Source: Stenotrophomonas aracearum (GTDB lineage Bacteria > Pseudomonadota > Gammaproteobacteria > Xanthomonadales > Xanthomonadaceae). From it: a stretch of DNA of 64,000 nucleotides. The translations under genes and the position numbers were made by a program. The first letter of the stretch is position 1. Each line of letters begins with the position of its first letter. The stretch spans positions 1,065,001 to 1,129,000 of the forward strand of contig NZ_CP115543.1 in the NCBI RefSeq assembly GCF_031834615.1, written 5' to 3'. Positions 57,711 through 64,000 of the stretch are shown here, piece after piece. Under the pieces are notes generated by a model. It worked only from the letters and a program-made list of their open reading frames with translations, ran no database searches and was not told where the DNA came from.

Positions 57711-57780
57711 GTAGTGCCGGCCGCTGGCCGGCTCCACGCAAATCTGGCCGAAGGAGGAGCCGGCCAGCGGCCGGCACTAC
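57711..57780. repeat. Inverted pair of GTAG palindromes after the SET gene
   Basis: A forward unit (57711-57734) and inverted unit (57757-57780) are exact mirror images over 24 bp with a 22-bp spacer, the BIME-like form. They lie between two convergent genes. Confidence 0.85.
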
Positions 57781-57795
57781 GTCGGTGGGTTCCGG

Positions 57796-58392
57796 TTATT
57801 TTCCGAGAACCCCTGCCGGCACCATCGCACCAAGGTCCTGGTTGAAGGTCACCACCAGCCTGCCGTTCTGCACCTGGGCCGACTGCACCTGCAGCGCGCC
57901 GAGCAGGGCGCCCACGGTCGGGTCGATTTTGTAGATCGGCTCGCGGCGGGCGTAGTCGGTCAGGATCACGTTGAGCAGCTCGCGGGTGCGCGAGTCCAGC
58001 CGGCCACCGTTGTTGGCCGGGGTGAAGTCGTCCACGGTCGGCTGGTCCAGGTGGAAGCCCTGGGTCTGCGCGTCATAGCGCAGGCCGCTGCTCAGCTTGA
58101 CCTTGCCCAGCGGGGCGGGCGCACCGCCGGCGGTGGCCACCGCCACGTCCATGCCCAGGTCCAGGCGGTTGCCCTGCGGCAGGGTCAGGGTCGGGTGGCT
58201 CATGGTCATGGCGATCAACCCGCCCAGCGCGTTCTGGGTGCGCGGGAAGCTGCCATCGAGGTACTGCTGGACGTCGGCGGCACCCACCGACAGGTTGCGG
58301 CCGGAAATGCTGGGGGCGGCCTGTGCGCCGACGGCGGCGGCAATCAGGACGGTGCAGGCGGCAAGGCGGGCGAACGCGGGGCGTAGCTTCAT
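57796..58392 (-). CDS. DUF1439-like exported protein
   Basis: A 198-residue protein with a Sec signal peptide (cleavage at AQA). ADVQQYLDGSFP near the N-terminus and the repeated pattern of lipid-binding beta strands suggest the DUF1439/YceB group of periplasmic lipoproteins, but there is no lipobox Cys. Function unknown. Single gene, converging with the SET gene. Confidence 0.7.
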   Translation of the reverse strand: MKLRPAFARLAACTVLIAAAVGAQAAPSISGRNLSVGAADVQQYLDGSFPRTQNALGGLIAMTMSHPTLTLPQGNRLDLGMDVAVATAGGAPAPLGKVKLSSGLRYDAQTQGFHLDQPTVDDFTPANNGGRLDSRTRELLNVILTDYARREPIYKIDPTVGALLGALQVQSAQVQNGRLVVTFNQDLGAMVPAGVLGK

Positions 58393-58470
58393 GGGAGCAG
58401 GCGCAGGGTTGGGATGACCACACGATAGCGGGTCTGGATGAATCGGTGCTTCATGGCTGGCGCCAGAAGC

Positions 58471-58493
58471 ATCCACGCAGGGCGTGGATCTAC
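58471..58493 (-). repeat. GTAG palindrome, ATCCACGC stem type
   Basis: On the minus strand GTAG is followed by ATCCACGCCC and its complement. A further stem variant of the same family, at the 3' end of the lipoprotein gene that stops at 58504. Confidence 0.65.
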
Positions 58494-58503
58494 CGTCGCC
58501 CGT

Positions 58504-59037
58504 TCAGTGCACTACGGGTTGCAGGGAAGCGCTGTGGATTTCCCAGCCGCTGCCGTCGGGGCGCGGTTGCAGGCGGTACCAGCCGTGGAAGACGAAGGTC
58601 CCCGTACCGGTAATCGCGCGGACCCGCACGGGAACCTCGCGCAGGCGCGAGGGCTGTTCGGTGTCGCGGGCAATGGGACTGTCGGTGTCGATCCGCAGGT
58701 TGCGCAGGTCGGCGATGTCGCGCAGCAGCGCGTCGTCGGGGCGGGAGCTCGTACGACCCCCGCTCCAGTAGGCGTCCGAGGCGCTGCGGTCGCGGTTGAG
58801 CAGGGCATACACGTAGTTGCGCACGGTAGTGCCTTCGTCCGCGGCGCCGGGTGCCACTGCGCTGAGGGTCGGCGACGCCACGCTGGAGAGCGTGCCTTCC
58901 GCAGGCGGCGTTGCATCCGCCGCCGGCGTTGCGTGGGCGAGGGGAGCGGCATCCGGCCGCGCGCCATCGGCGACCGGGTCGGGCTGGCATGAGCACCCTG
59001 CAAACAACAGCGGCAAAAGAAACACGACTCGACGCAT
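58504..59037 (-). CDS. Hypothetical lipoprotein
   Basis: A 177-residue protein with a lipobox (LFAGC, Cys15 or so). An Ala/Pro-rich linker (about 20-65) precedes a small globular domain (about 70-177) with YVYALLNRDRSASDAYW and FVFHGWYRLQPRPDGSGWEIHSASLQ, which looks like a nuclear-transport-factor-2-type or similar beta-sheet domain, though I cannot assign a family. Outer- or inner-membrane anchored, function unknown. Confidence 0.7.
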   Translation of the reverse strand: MRRVVFLLPLLFAGCSCQPDPVADGARPDAAPLAHATPAADATPPAEGTLSSVASPTLSAVAPGAADEGTTVRNYVYALLNRDRSASDAYWSGGRTSSRPDDALLRDIADLRNLRIDTDSPIARDTEQPSRLREVPVRVRAITGTGTFVFHGWYRLQPRPDGSGWEIHSASLQPVVH

Positions 59038-59077
59038 GGCGCACTCTCCCCGGTGAAGGGCAGAGTGTAGCGGTGCT

Positions 59078-59386
59078 TCAGGGCGCGCGCTGGATGCCGT
59101 CCAGCGCGGCAAGTACGTGGTCGAGCTGCGGCTGCAGTGCGGTCAGCGGGTGGCTGGGCTGGTCGGCGTAGCGCTGCGCCAGGTCGTGCAGCAACTGGGT
59201 GGCGACGATCGCCGCAGCGCGCTCGTCGCCGCTCAGGCCGGTCTGGCGGCGGGCCACTTCCAGCAGCCGCATCCAGTCCTGCTGGGCGCGGTGTTCCAGT
59301 TCGATGGTGCAGCGTCCGCTGCACTGCAGCCCGTCCTTTTCGATCGGGGTAACGGTGATGCGATAGCGTTGCGAGGGGCTGGCCAT
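59078..59386 (-). CDS. DUF3861-like small protein
   Basis: A 102-residue protein, probably cytoplasmic. The opening RYRITVTPIEKDGLQCSGRCTIELEHRAQQDWM resembles the DUF3861 family from memory. A helical middle follows (GDERAAAIVATQLLHDLAQRY). Role unknown. It stops 41 bp upstream of the lipoprotein gene and may be co-transcribed. Confidence 0.65.
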   Translation of the reverse strand: MASPSQRYRITVTPIEKDGLQCSGRCTIELEHRAQQDWMRLLEVARRQTGLSGDERAAAIVATQLLHDLAQRYADQPSHPLTALQPQLDHVLAALDGIQRAP

Positions 59387-59599
59387 GGCGGTGCACTGTG
59401 GGGGGGGGATGGGTCCACCTTAGGCGTGGCGACGGGCCGGGGCGACAGGCGCGGCCGCACGCAGTGTTCCACCTTGTGCGTTCCGCTTTTGCGCGGATCC
59501 TGCGTGCAGCCCGTGGCGGCAGGGTCTGCACCGGCGGGCCGGGTGCCGCCGGGGTTTGGCAACGCTGTGTTTCGCTGTTTGTGCGGTGCCCCAAAACGA

Positions 59600-59627
59600 G
59601 GACGGGACGGCCAAGGCCGTCCCGTCC
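59600..59627 (-). terminator. Intrinsic terminator after the HU-like gene
   Basis: A 13-bp perfect stem (GGACGGGACGGCC with complement) and a two-base loop, followed on the minus strand by TCGTTTTGG. It lies 23 bp beyond the stop at 59651. Confidence 0.85.
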
Positions 59628-59650
59628 GGGTGCTGCAGGAAGCGCGCAGA

Positions 59651-60049
59651 TTACAGCGCGGCGTCCTTGAGCTTCTTGAGCGGACGCACCTTCAGCTTGG
59701 TGGTGGCCGGCTTGGCGGCGAACCACTGCTCTTCCTTGGTGAACGGGTTGATGCCCTTGCGCTTCGGCTTGGCAGCAACGCTGACGGTGGTGATCTTCAG
59801 CAGGCCCGGCAGGGTGAAGCTGCCTGCGCCCTTCTTGTGCACCGAGGAGGCCACGGCGGTTTCCAGCGAGGCGAGCACCGCGCGGACGTCCTTGGCGACA
59901 ACGCCGGAGGCTTCTGCGATGTGTGCAACCAGGCCGGACTTGGTCAGCACTTCCTTGATCGGCTTCGGAGCTGCCGGCTTTGCGGCGGCCTTCGTAGCGA
60001 CTTTCTTCACTGCCTTCTTCGGGGCAGCCTTCTTAGCGGTCTTTGCCAT
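59651..60049 (-). CDS. HU-family DNA-binding protein with Lys/Ala-rich N-terminal tail
   Basis: A 132-residue nucleoid protein. The first ~30 residues are Lys/Ala/Pro repeats like a histone H1 tail. The HU/IHF domain follows (about 31-120; LTKSGLVAHIAEASGV, VRAVLASLETAVASSVHKKGAGSFTLPGLLKI, KGINPFTKEEQWF). Such tailed HU proteins are typical of xanthomonads and relatives. It is a single gene with its own terminator, as expected for an abundant protein. Confidence 0.92.
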   Translation of the reverse strand: MAKTAKKAAPKKAVKKVATKAAAKPAAPKPIKEVLTKSGLVAHIAEASGVVAKDVRAVLASLETAVASSVHKKGAGSFTLPGLLKITTVSVAAKPKRKGINPFTKEEQWFAAKPATTKLKVRPLKKLKDAAL

Positions 60050-60332
60050 GGTTTCCTGTTCCGTGATCGGTTGGTTGGGTGGTCGCGCCGAACCCATCGG
60101 CAAGCGAAATGTAGGGCAACAATGCGGCGCCGCCAATAGGCAAACGCATAAAAATTCGGCTTTTCTGCAAATTCGATTACCGCAGTGCATCAGGACATGC
60201 CCGGAAATGCGGTCGCTGCACCCTGTTTTGACGGGTCCAACGCCAGGGGGGCGCGGCCCAGGGCGGCCAGACACGGCGCTAACGGCCGACCGTCTAGGCT
60301 GGTGTTGCCATTCACCCACAGAGGAAGAACCG

Positions 60333-60764
60333 ATGGGCATTTCGCGTCACGCCACCGCGCACTGGGAAGGTGACCTCAAGACAGGCAAGGGACAATTGAG
60401 CACGCCGCAGAGCGGCCTGCTGGACAAGACCCGCTATGCCTTCAGCAGCCGCTTCGGCGACGAAAAGGGCACCAACCCGGAAGAACTGATCGCCGCCGCG
60501 CATGCCGGCTGCTTCACCATGGCGCTGTCGGCCAAGCTCACCGAAGCCGGATTCGTGCCGACCTCGCTGGACACCGAGGCCAAGGTCGACCTGTCGATGG
60601 AAGGCGGCCCGCAGCTCTCGCAGATCACCCTGAAGGTCAAGGCGGTGGTCCCCAACATCGACGCGACGCAGTTCCGCGCGATCGCCGACGACGCCAAGCA
60701 GAACTGCCCGGTGTCCAAGGCATTGAGTGCGGTGCCGATCAGCCTGGAAGCCGAATTGGGCTGA
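60333..60764 (+). CDS. osmC: OsmC-family peroxiredoxin
   Basis: A 143-residue thiol peroxidase against organic hydroperoxides. The two catalytic Cys are Cys60 (HAGCFTMAL) and Cys125 (KQNCPVSKAL). MGISRHATAHWEGDLKTGKG and GTNPEELIAAA are typical of the OsmC branch rather than Ohr. Ribosome site GAGGAAG precedes the ATG at 60333. Usually stress-induced. Confidence 0.93.
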   Translation: MGISRHATAHWEGDLKTGKGQLSTPQSGLLDKTRYAFSSRFGDEKGTNPEELIAAAHAGCFTMALSAKLTEAGFVPTSLDTEAKVDLSMEGGPQLSQITLKVKAVVPNIDATQFRAIADDAKQNCPVSKALSAVPISLEAELG

Positions 60765-60783
60765 TGGGTGTTCTGGGGTGCTG

Positions 60784-60809
60784 GTAGAGCCACGCCCTGC
60801 GTGGCTCTA
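60784..60809. repeat. GTAG palindrome between osmC and phzF
   Basis: A unit with 11-bp stem (TAGAGCCACGC with GCGTGGCTCTA). Same stem family as the large inverted repeat at 46213. Located between two convergent genes, where it may end both transcripts. Confidence 0.7.
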
Positions 60810-60824
60810 ACGGCCTTCGGTCCA

Positions 60825-61700
60825 TTACCAGGTGATCGTTCCTTCGATTACGGTCTGTACCTGGCCGCCGGACCAGACCTCGCCCTCCGCGTCCACATGC
60901 AGCGTCAGCCGCGCATCATGGCCCACTTCGCGGCCTTGGCTCACCACATAGCTTCCCCCGTGCCCCGGCAGCGCATCGCGGCTGTCCAGCCACGCCGCCA
61001 GCACGGCATTGGCCGCACCCGAGGCGGCGTCTTCAAAGCGGCGACCGTTGCCGACGAATGCGCGGACCGCCAGGTCGTAGTCGCCACCGGCAGCGCGCGC
61101 GTAGGCGAACACGCCCATGCTGTCGGTGCTTTCGGCCAGCGCCGCGACCGCGTCCCAGTCCGGCGACAGGGCGCGCAGCGCGGCTTCGTCGGCCAGCGCC
61201 ACCACCCACCAGCTGCGGCCGCCGGACATGCGCGCCGGCGGGAGGTCGCCCAGGGACCAGCCCGCCAGCGCGGCCTGCAGGCGCGGGTCGCCCGCAGTGG
61301 TGATTTCCGCCACCGCCGCGGGTGGGGTGCGGATCGCGATGCTGCGCGCGGCGCCTTCGCCCACTACCCGCAAGGGCAGGGCGCCGGCAATGCCGTCCTG
61401 TACCAGCACGCCGTCCACCGGCGTGGCCAGGCCGGCGTCCAGCACGGCGTGCGCGGTGCCGACGCTGGGGTGGCCGGCGAACGGCACTTCCTTCTGCGGG
61501 CTGAACATGCGGATGCGATAGCTGGCACCGGACGCCTGCGGGGCGAATACGAAGGTAGTTTCCGGCAGCCGGGTCCAGCGCGCGATCGCCTGCATGCGGG
61601 CGTCGTCGAGGCCTTCGGCGTCCAGTACCACGGCCAGCGGGTTGCCCGCGCCGGGATAGGGGGAGAACACGTCAAGCTGGAGGAAGCGGCGGGCAGTCAT
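60825..61700 (-). CDS. PhzF-family isomerase/epimerase
   Basis: A 291-residue protein of the PhzF/diaminopimelate-epimerase-like fold. The catalytic Glu47 is in RLPETTFVF; GAGNPLAVV, EVPFAGHPSVGTAHAV and FEDAASGAANAVLAAWL are family landmarks. No phenazine genes are near, so it is a generic PhzF-like enzyme of unknown substrate. Convergent with osmC, divergent from the lysC-lysA fusion gene. Confidence 0.9.
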   Translation of the reverse strand: MTARRFLQLDVFSPYPGAGNPLAVVLDAEGLDDARMQAIARWTRLPETTFVFAPQASGASYRIRMFSPQKEVPFAGHPSVGTAHAVLDAGLATPVDGVLVQDGIAGALPLRVVGEGAARSIAIRTPPAAVAEITTAGDPRLQAALAGWSLGDLPPARMSGGRSWWVVALADEAALRALSPDWDAVAALAESTDSMGVFAYARAAGGDYDLAVRAFVGNGRRFEDAASGAANAVLAAWLDSRDALPGHGGSYVVSQGREVGHDARLTLHVDAEGEVWSGGQVQTVIEGTITW

Positions 61701-61839
61701 GGCAGGTCGGTCAGGCAGAACGGTCGGGCAGCTTAACAAGGCCGGCCGGGTCTGACGGGGGCGGCGCGTTGGCATAGAATCAGAGGTTCGGCCCGGCGTG
61801 CCGGGTCGATCCCCCCACTACCTACCCATTCCTACCTCC

Positions 61840-64000
61840 ATGTCAGCTTCCCCCCTTGTCGATCGCTGGATCGTACTGAAGTTCGGCGGCACCTCCGTGT
61901 CGCGTCGTCACCGCTGGGACACGATCGGGAAGCTGGCGAAAAAACGTGCGGAAGAAACCGGCGCGCGCGTGCTGGTGGTGGTCTCGGCCCTGTCCGGGGT
62001 CACCAATGAGCTGACCGCGATCGCCGATGGCGCCGCCGACAGCCGCGCCCGCGTGGACGCGCTGGTGGCGCGCCACCGCGAGTTCCTGGCCGAACTGGCG
62101 CTGGACGCCGGCACCCTGGACGCGCGCCTGGCTGCATTGCAGGGCCTGCTGGACGACCCGCGTGCGGCCACCCGCCCGCTGGACTGGCAGGCCGACGTGC
62201 TCGGCCAGGGCGAGCTGCTGTCGTCCAGCATCGGCGCCGCGTACCTGCGCGCCGGCGGCCTGGATTTCGGCTGGATGGACGCGCGCGAGTGGCTGCAGGC
62301 GCTGCCGCCGGAGCCCAACCAGAGCGACTGGTCGCAGCGCCTGTCGGTGAACTGCCAGTGGCGCTCGGACGCCGGGTGGGCCGCCGGTTTCCGCGCGCAG
62401 CCGACCCGCATGCTGATCACCCAGGGCTTCATCTCGCGCCACGCCGACGGCGGTACCGCCATCCTCGGCCGTGGCGGTTCGGACACCTCGGCGGCGTACT
62501 TCGGTGCGCTGCTCGGCGCCAGCCGGGTGGAGATCTGGACCGACGTGCCGGGCATGTTCAGCGCCAACCCGAAGGACGTGCCCGACGCGCGCCTGCTGAC
62601 CCGCCTGGACTATTACGAAGCGCAGGAAATCGCCACCACCGGCGCCAAGGTGCTGCACCCGCGCTCGATCAAGCCGTGCCGCGACGCCGGCGTGCCGATG
62701 GCGATCCTGGACACCGAGCGCCCGGAACTGCCGGGCACCAGCATCGACGGCAACGCCGCGCCGGTGCCGGGGGTGAAGGCGATCAGCCGCCGCAATGGCA
62801 TCGTGCTGGTGTCGATGGAAGGCATCGGCATGTGGCAGCAGGTCGGCTTCCTGGCCGATGTGTTCGGCCTGTTCAAGAAGCATGGGCTGTCGGTGGACCT
62901 GATCGGTTCGGCCGAAACCAACGTGACCGTGTCGCTGGATCCGTCCGAGAATCTGGTCAATACGGATGTGCTGGCCGCGCTGTCGGCCGACCTGTCGCAG
63001 ATCTGCAAGGTCAAGATCATCGTGCCGTGCGCGGCGATCACCCTGGTCGGGCGCGGCATGCGCTCGCTGCTGCACAAGCTGTCGGACGTGTGGGCGACCT
63101 TCGGGCGCGAGCGCGTGCACATGATTTCGCAGTCGTCCAACGACCTCAACCTGACCTTCGTGATCGACGAAGCCGACGCCGACGGCCTGCTGCCGATCCT
63201 GCACGCCGAGCTGATCGACAGCGGCGCGATGCCGGTGGAAGAGGGCGAGGTGTTCGGCCCGCGCTGGCGCGAGATCGCCGGCACCATCCGTCCGCGCGAA
63301 ACCGCCTGGTGGCGGGGCCAGCGCGAGCACCTGCTGCACCTGGCCCAGGCTGGTACGCCGCGTTACGTGTACAACCTGGCCACGGTCCGCGCGCGTGCGC
63401 GGGCGCTGGCGGCGATCAAGCCGATCGACCAGCGTTACTACGCGATCAAGGCCAACAGCCACCCGGCCATCCTGGAACTGCTGGAGCAGGAAGGCTTCGG
63501 CCTGGAGTGCGTCTCGCACGGCGAGCTCAAGCATGTGTTCAACGTGCTGCCGACGCTGTCGCCGCGCCGCGTGCTGTTCACCCCCAGCTTCGCGCCGCGT
63601 GCGGAGTATGAAGCGGCGTTCGCGCTGGGCGTGACCGTGACCCTGGACAACGTGGAAGCGCTGCAGCGCTGGCCCGAGCTGTTCCGCAACCGCGAGCTGT
63701 GGCTGCGCGTGGACCTGGGCCGTGGCGAAGGCCACCATGCCAAGGTCCGCACCGGTGGCAAGGACTCCAAGTTCGGCCTGCCGATCGCGCGCGTGGACGA
63801 GTTCGTGCGCCTGGCCACCGACCTGGGCACTCGCGTGGTCGGCCTGCATGCGCACCTGGGCAGCGGCGTGGAAACCGCGCAGCACTGGCGCCTGATGTGC
63901 GACGAACTGGCCGGCTTCGCGCGCCGCATCGGCAGCGTGGAAACCATCGACATCGGCGGCGGCCTGCCGATTCCGTACAGCGCCGATGACGAGCCGTTCG
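61840..64000 (+). CDS. Bifunctional aspartate kinase / diaminopimelate decarboxylase (3' truncated by window edge)
   Basis: A fused enzyme joining the first and last steps of lysine/DAP synthesis; 720 residues are visible and the frame is open to the window end. The aspartate kinase part (about 1-480) starts with KFGGTSV (14-20), has GFISRHADGGTAILGRGGSDTSA, DVPGMFSANPKD, and two ACT-type regulatory segments (about 320-460). The decarboxylase part begins near 505 (TPRYVYNLATVR); PLP Lys537 lies in YAIKANSHP and GLHAHLGSG follows. This fusion is known in xanthomonads. Confidence 0.95.
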   Translation, partial: MSASPLVDRWIVLKFGGTSVSRRHRWDTIGKLAKKRAEETGARVLVVVSALSGVTNELTAIADGAADSRARVDALVARHREFLAELALDAGTLDARLAALQGLLDDPRAATRPLDWQADVLGQGELLSSSIGAAYLRAGGLDFGWMDAREWLQALPPEPNQSDWSQRLSVNCQWRSDAGWAAGFRAQPTRMLITQGFISRHADGGTAILGRGGSDTSAAYFGALLGASRVEIWTDVPGMFSANPKDVPDARLLTRLDYYEAQEIATTGAKVLHPRSIKPCRDAGVPMAILDTERPELPGTSIDGNAAPVPGVKAISRRNGIVLVSMEGIGMWQQVGFLADVFGLFKKHGLSVDLIGSAETNVTVSLDPSENLVNTDVLAALSADLSQICKVKIIVPCAAITLVGRGMRSLLHKLSDVWATFGRERVHMISQSSNDLNLTFVIDEADADGLLPILHAELIDSGAMPVEEGEVFGPRWREIAGTIRPRETAWWRGQREHLLHLAQAGTPRYVYNLATVRARARALAAIKPIDQRYYAIKANSHPAILELLEQEGFGLECVSHGELKHVFNVLPTLSPRRVLFTPSFAPRAEYEAAFALGVTVTLDNVEALQRWPELFRNRELWLRVDLGRGEGHHAKVRTGGKDSKFGLPIARVDEFVRLATDLGTRVVGLHAHLGSGVETAQHWRLMCDELAGFARRIGSVETIDIGGGLPIPYSADDEPF

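Noticed and set aside
59651..60049. HU-like protein as IHF subunit
   Set aside because: The long Lys/Ala-rich N-terminal tail and divergent arm region do not fit IhfA or IhfB.
60825..61700. PhzF as part of a phenazine cluster
   Set aside because: No other phz genes are present; generic PhzF-like isomerases are common as single genes.
61843..63885. A 680-codon minus-strand frame under the lysine enzyme fusion
   Set aside because: The plus-strand frame gives continuous aspartate kinase and decarboxylase motifs; the minus frame is a His/Gln/Arg-rich shadow.

Overview
The window is a high-GC gammaproteobacterial chromosome segment that fits Xanthomonadaceae, most likely Stenotrophomonas or a close relative. 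Three things support this: the gene orders (pilT-pilU; kdsD-kdsC-lptCAB-rpoN-hpf-ptsN-hprK-rapZ-PTS; a fused aspartate kinase/diaminopimelate decarboxylase), the family content, and many short GTAG-headed palindromes like the SMAG/REP elements of Stenotrophomonas, accompanied by a REP-associated transposase (RAYT).

Layout. 1-1.8 kb: twitching motility ATPases PilT (5' truncated) and PilU. 1.9-6.3 kb: small membrane and DUF genes, tag, then algH-ruvX-pyrB. 6.3-9.2 kb: an accessory patch holding a lower-GC two-gene secreted operon (one product a divergent thioredoxin-fold protein), the RAYT with its REP clusters, and an esterase lipoprotein. 9.2-21.2 kb: a long leftward run covering a small zinc-ribbon protein, mgtE, the regulatory PTS (ptsI, ptsH, EIIA-Man, rapZ, hprK, ptsN), hpf, rpoN, and the LPS transport/KDO genes lptB-lptA-lptC-kdsC-kdsD. 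21.2-33.4 kb: bolA-murA-EF-hand protein, two DUF3108 proteins, purN-purM, DUF2066-perM-hda, murU-amgK (peptidoglycan recycling), glsB-like and an M20 dipeptidase. 33.5-37.7 kb: a ComEA-like protein, a non-coding stretch ending in a strong terminator, three tandem paralogous exported proteins of unknown function, and two L,D-transpeptidases. 37.7-51.7 kb: an iron-acquisition region with a HutD-like gene, a flavin-linked redox operon (flavoprotein reductase, ApbE, DUF4198, DUF2271, PepSY-TM), FepA-like and Fiu-like TonB-dependent receptors, PiuC, a Rieske protein, a GNAT enzyme and TonB, with several Fur-box-like sites. 51.8-57.1 kb: sufS-D-C-B and an IscR-type Rrf2 regulator. 57.2-64 kb: SET methyltransferase, DUF1439-like protein, lipoprotein, HU-like protein with a histone-H1-like tail, OsmC, PhzF, and the 5' part of the fused lysC-lysA gene.

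How it fits together. The iron region is coherent: Fur-type sites precede small leader genes in front of each receptor, TonB, and the redox operon. The DUF2271 protein carries a match to the ApbE flavinylation motif, suggesting covalent FMN transfer and periplasmic ferric-siderophore reduction. tonB lies between sufS and the Rieske/GNAT genes, linking iron uptake with Fe-S assembly. The PTS genes form a regulatory phosphorelay without any sugar permease in view.

The most unusual items are the three-copy array at 34.3-35.9 kb with a possible fourth remnant, the structured non-coding stretch before it, a nested palindromic element between hda and murU, an intrinsic terminator just before the mgtE start codon, and three genes whose TAG stop codon is the GTAG head of a REP element. 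No CRISPR array, tRNA, rRNA or prophage was seen.
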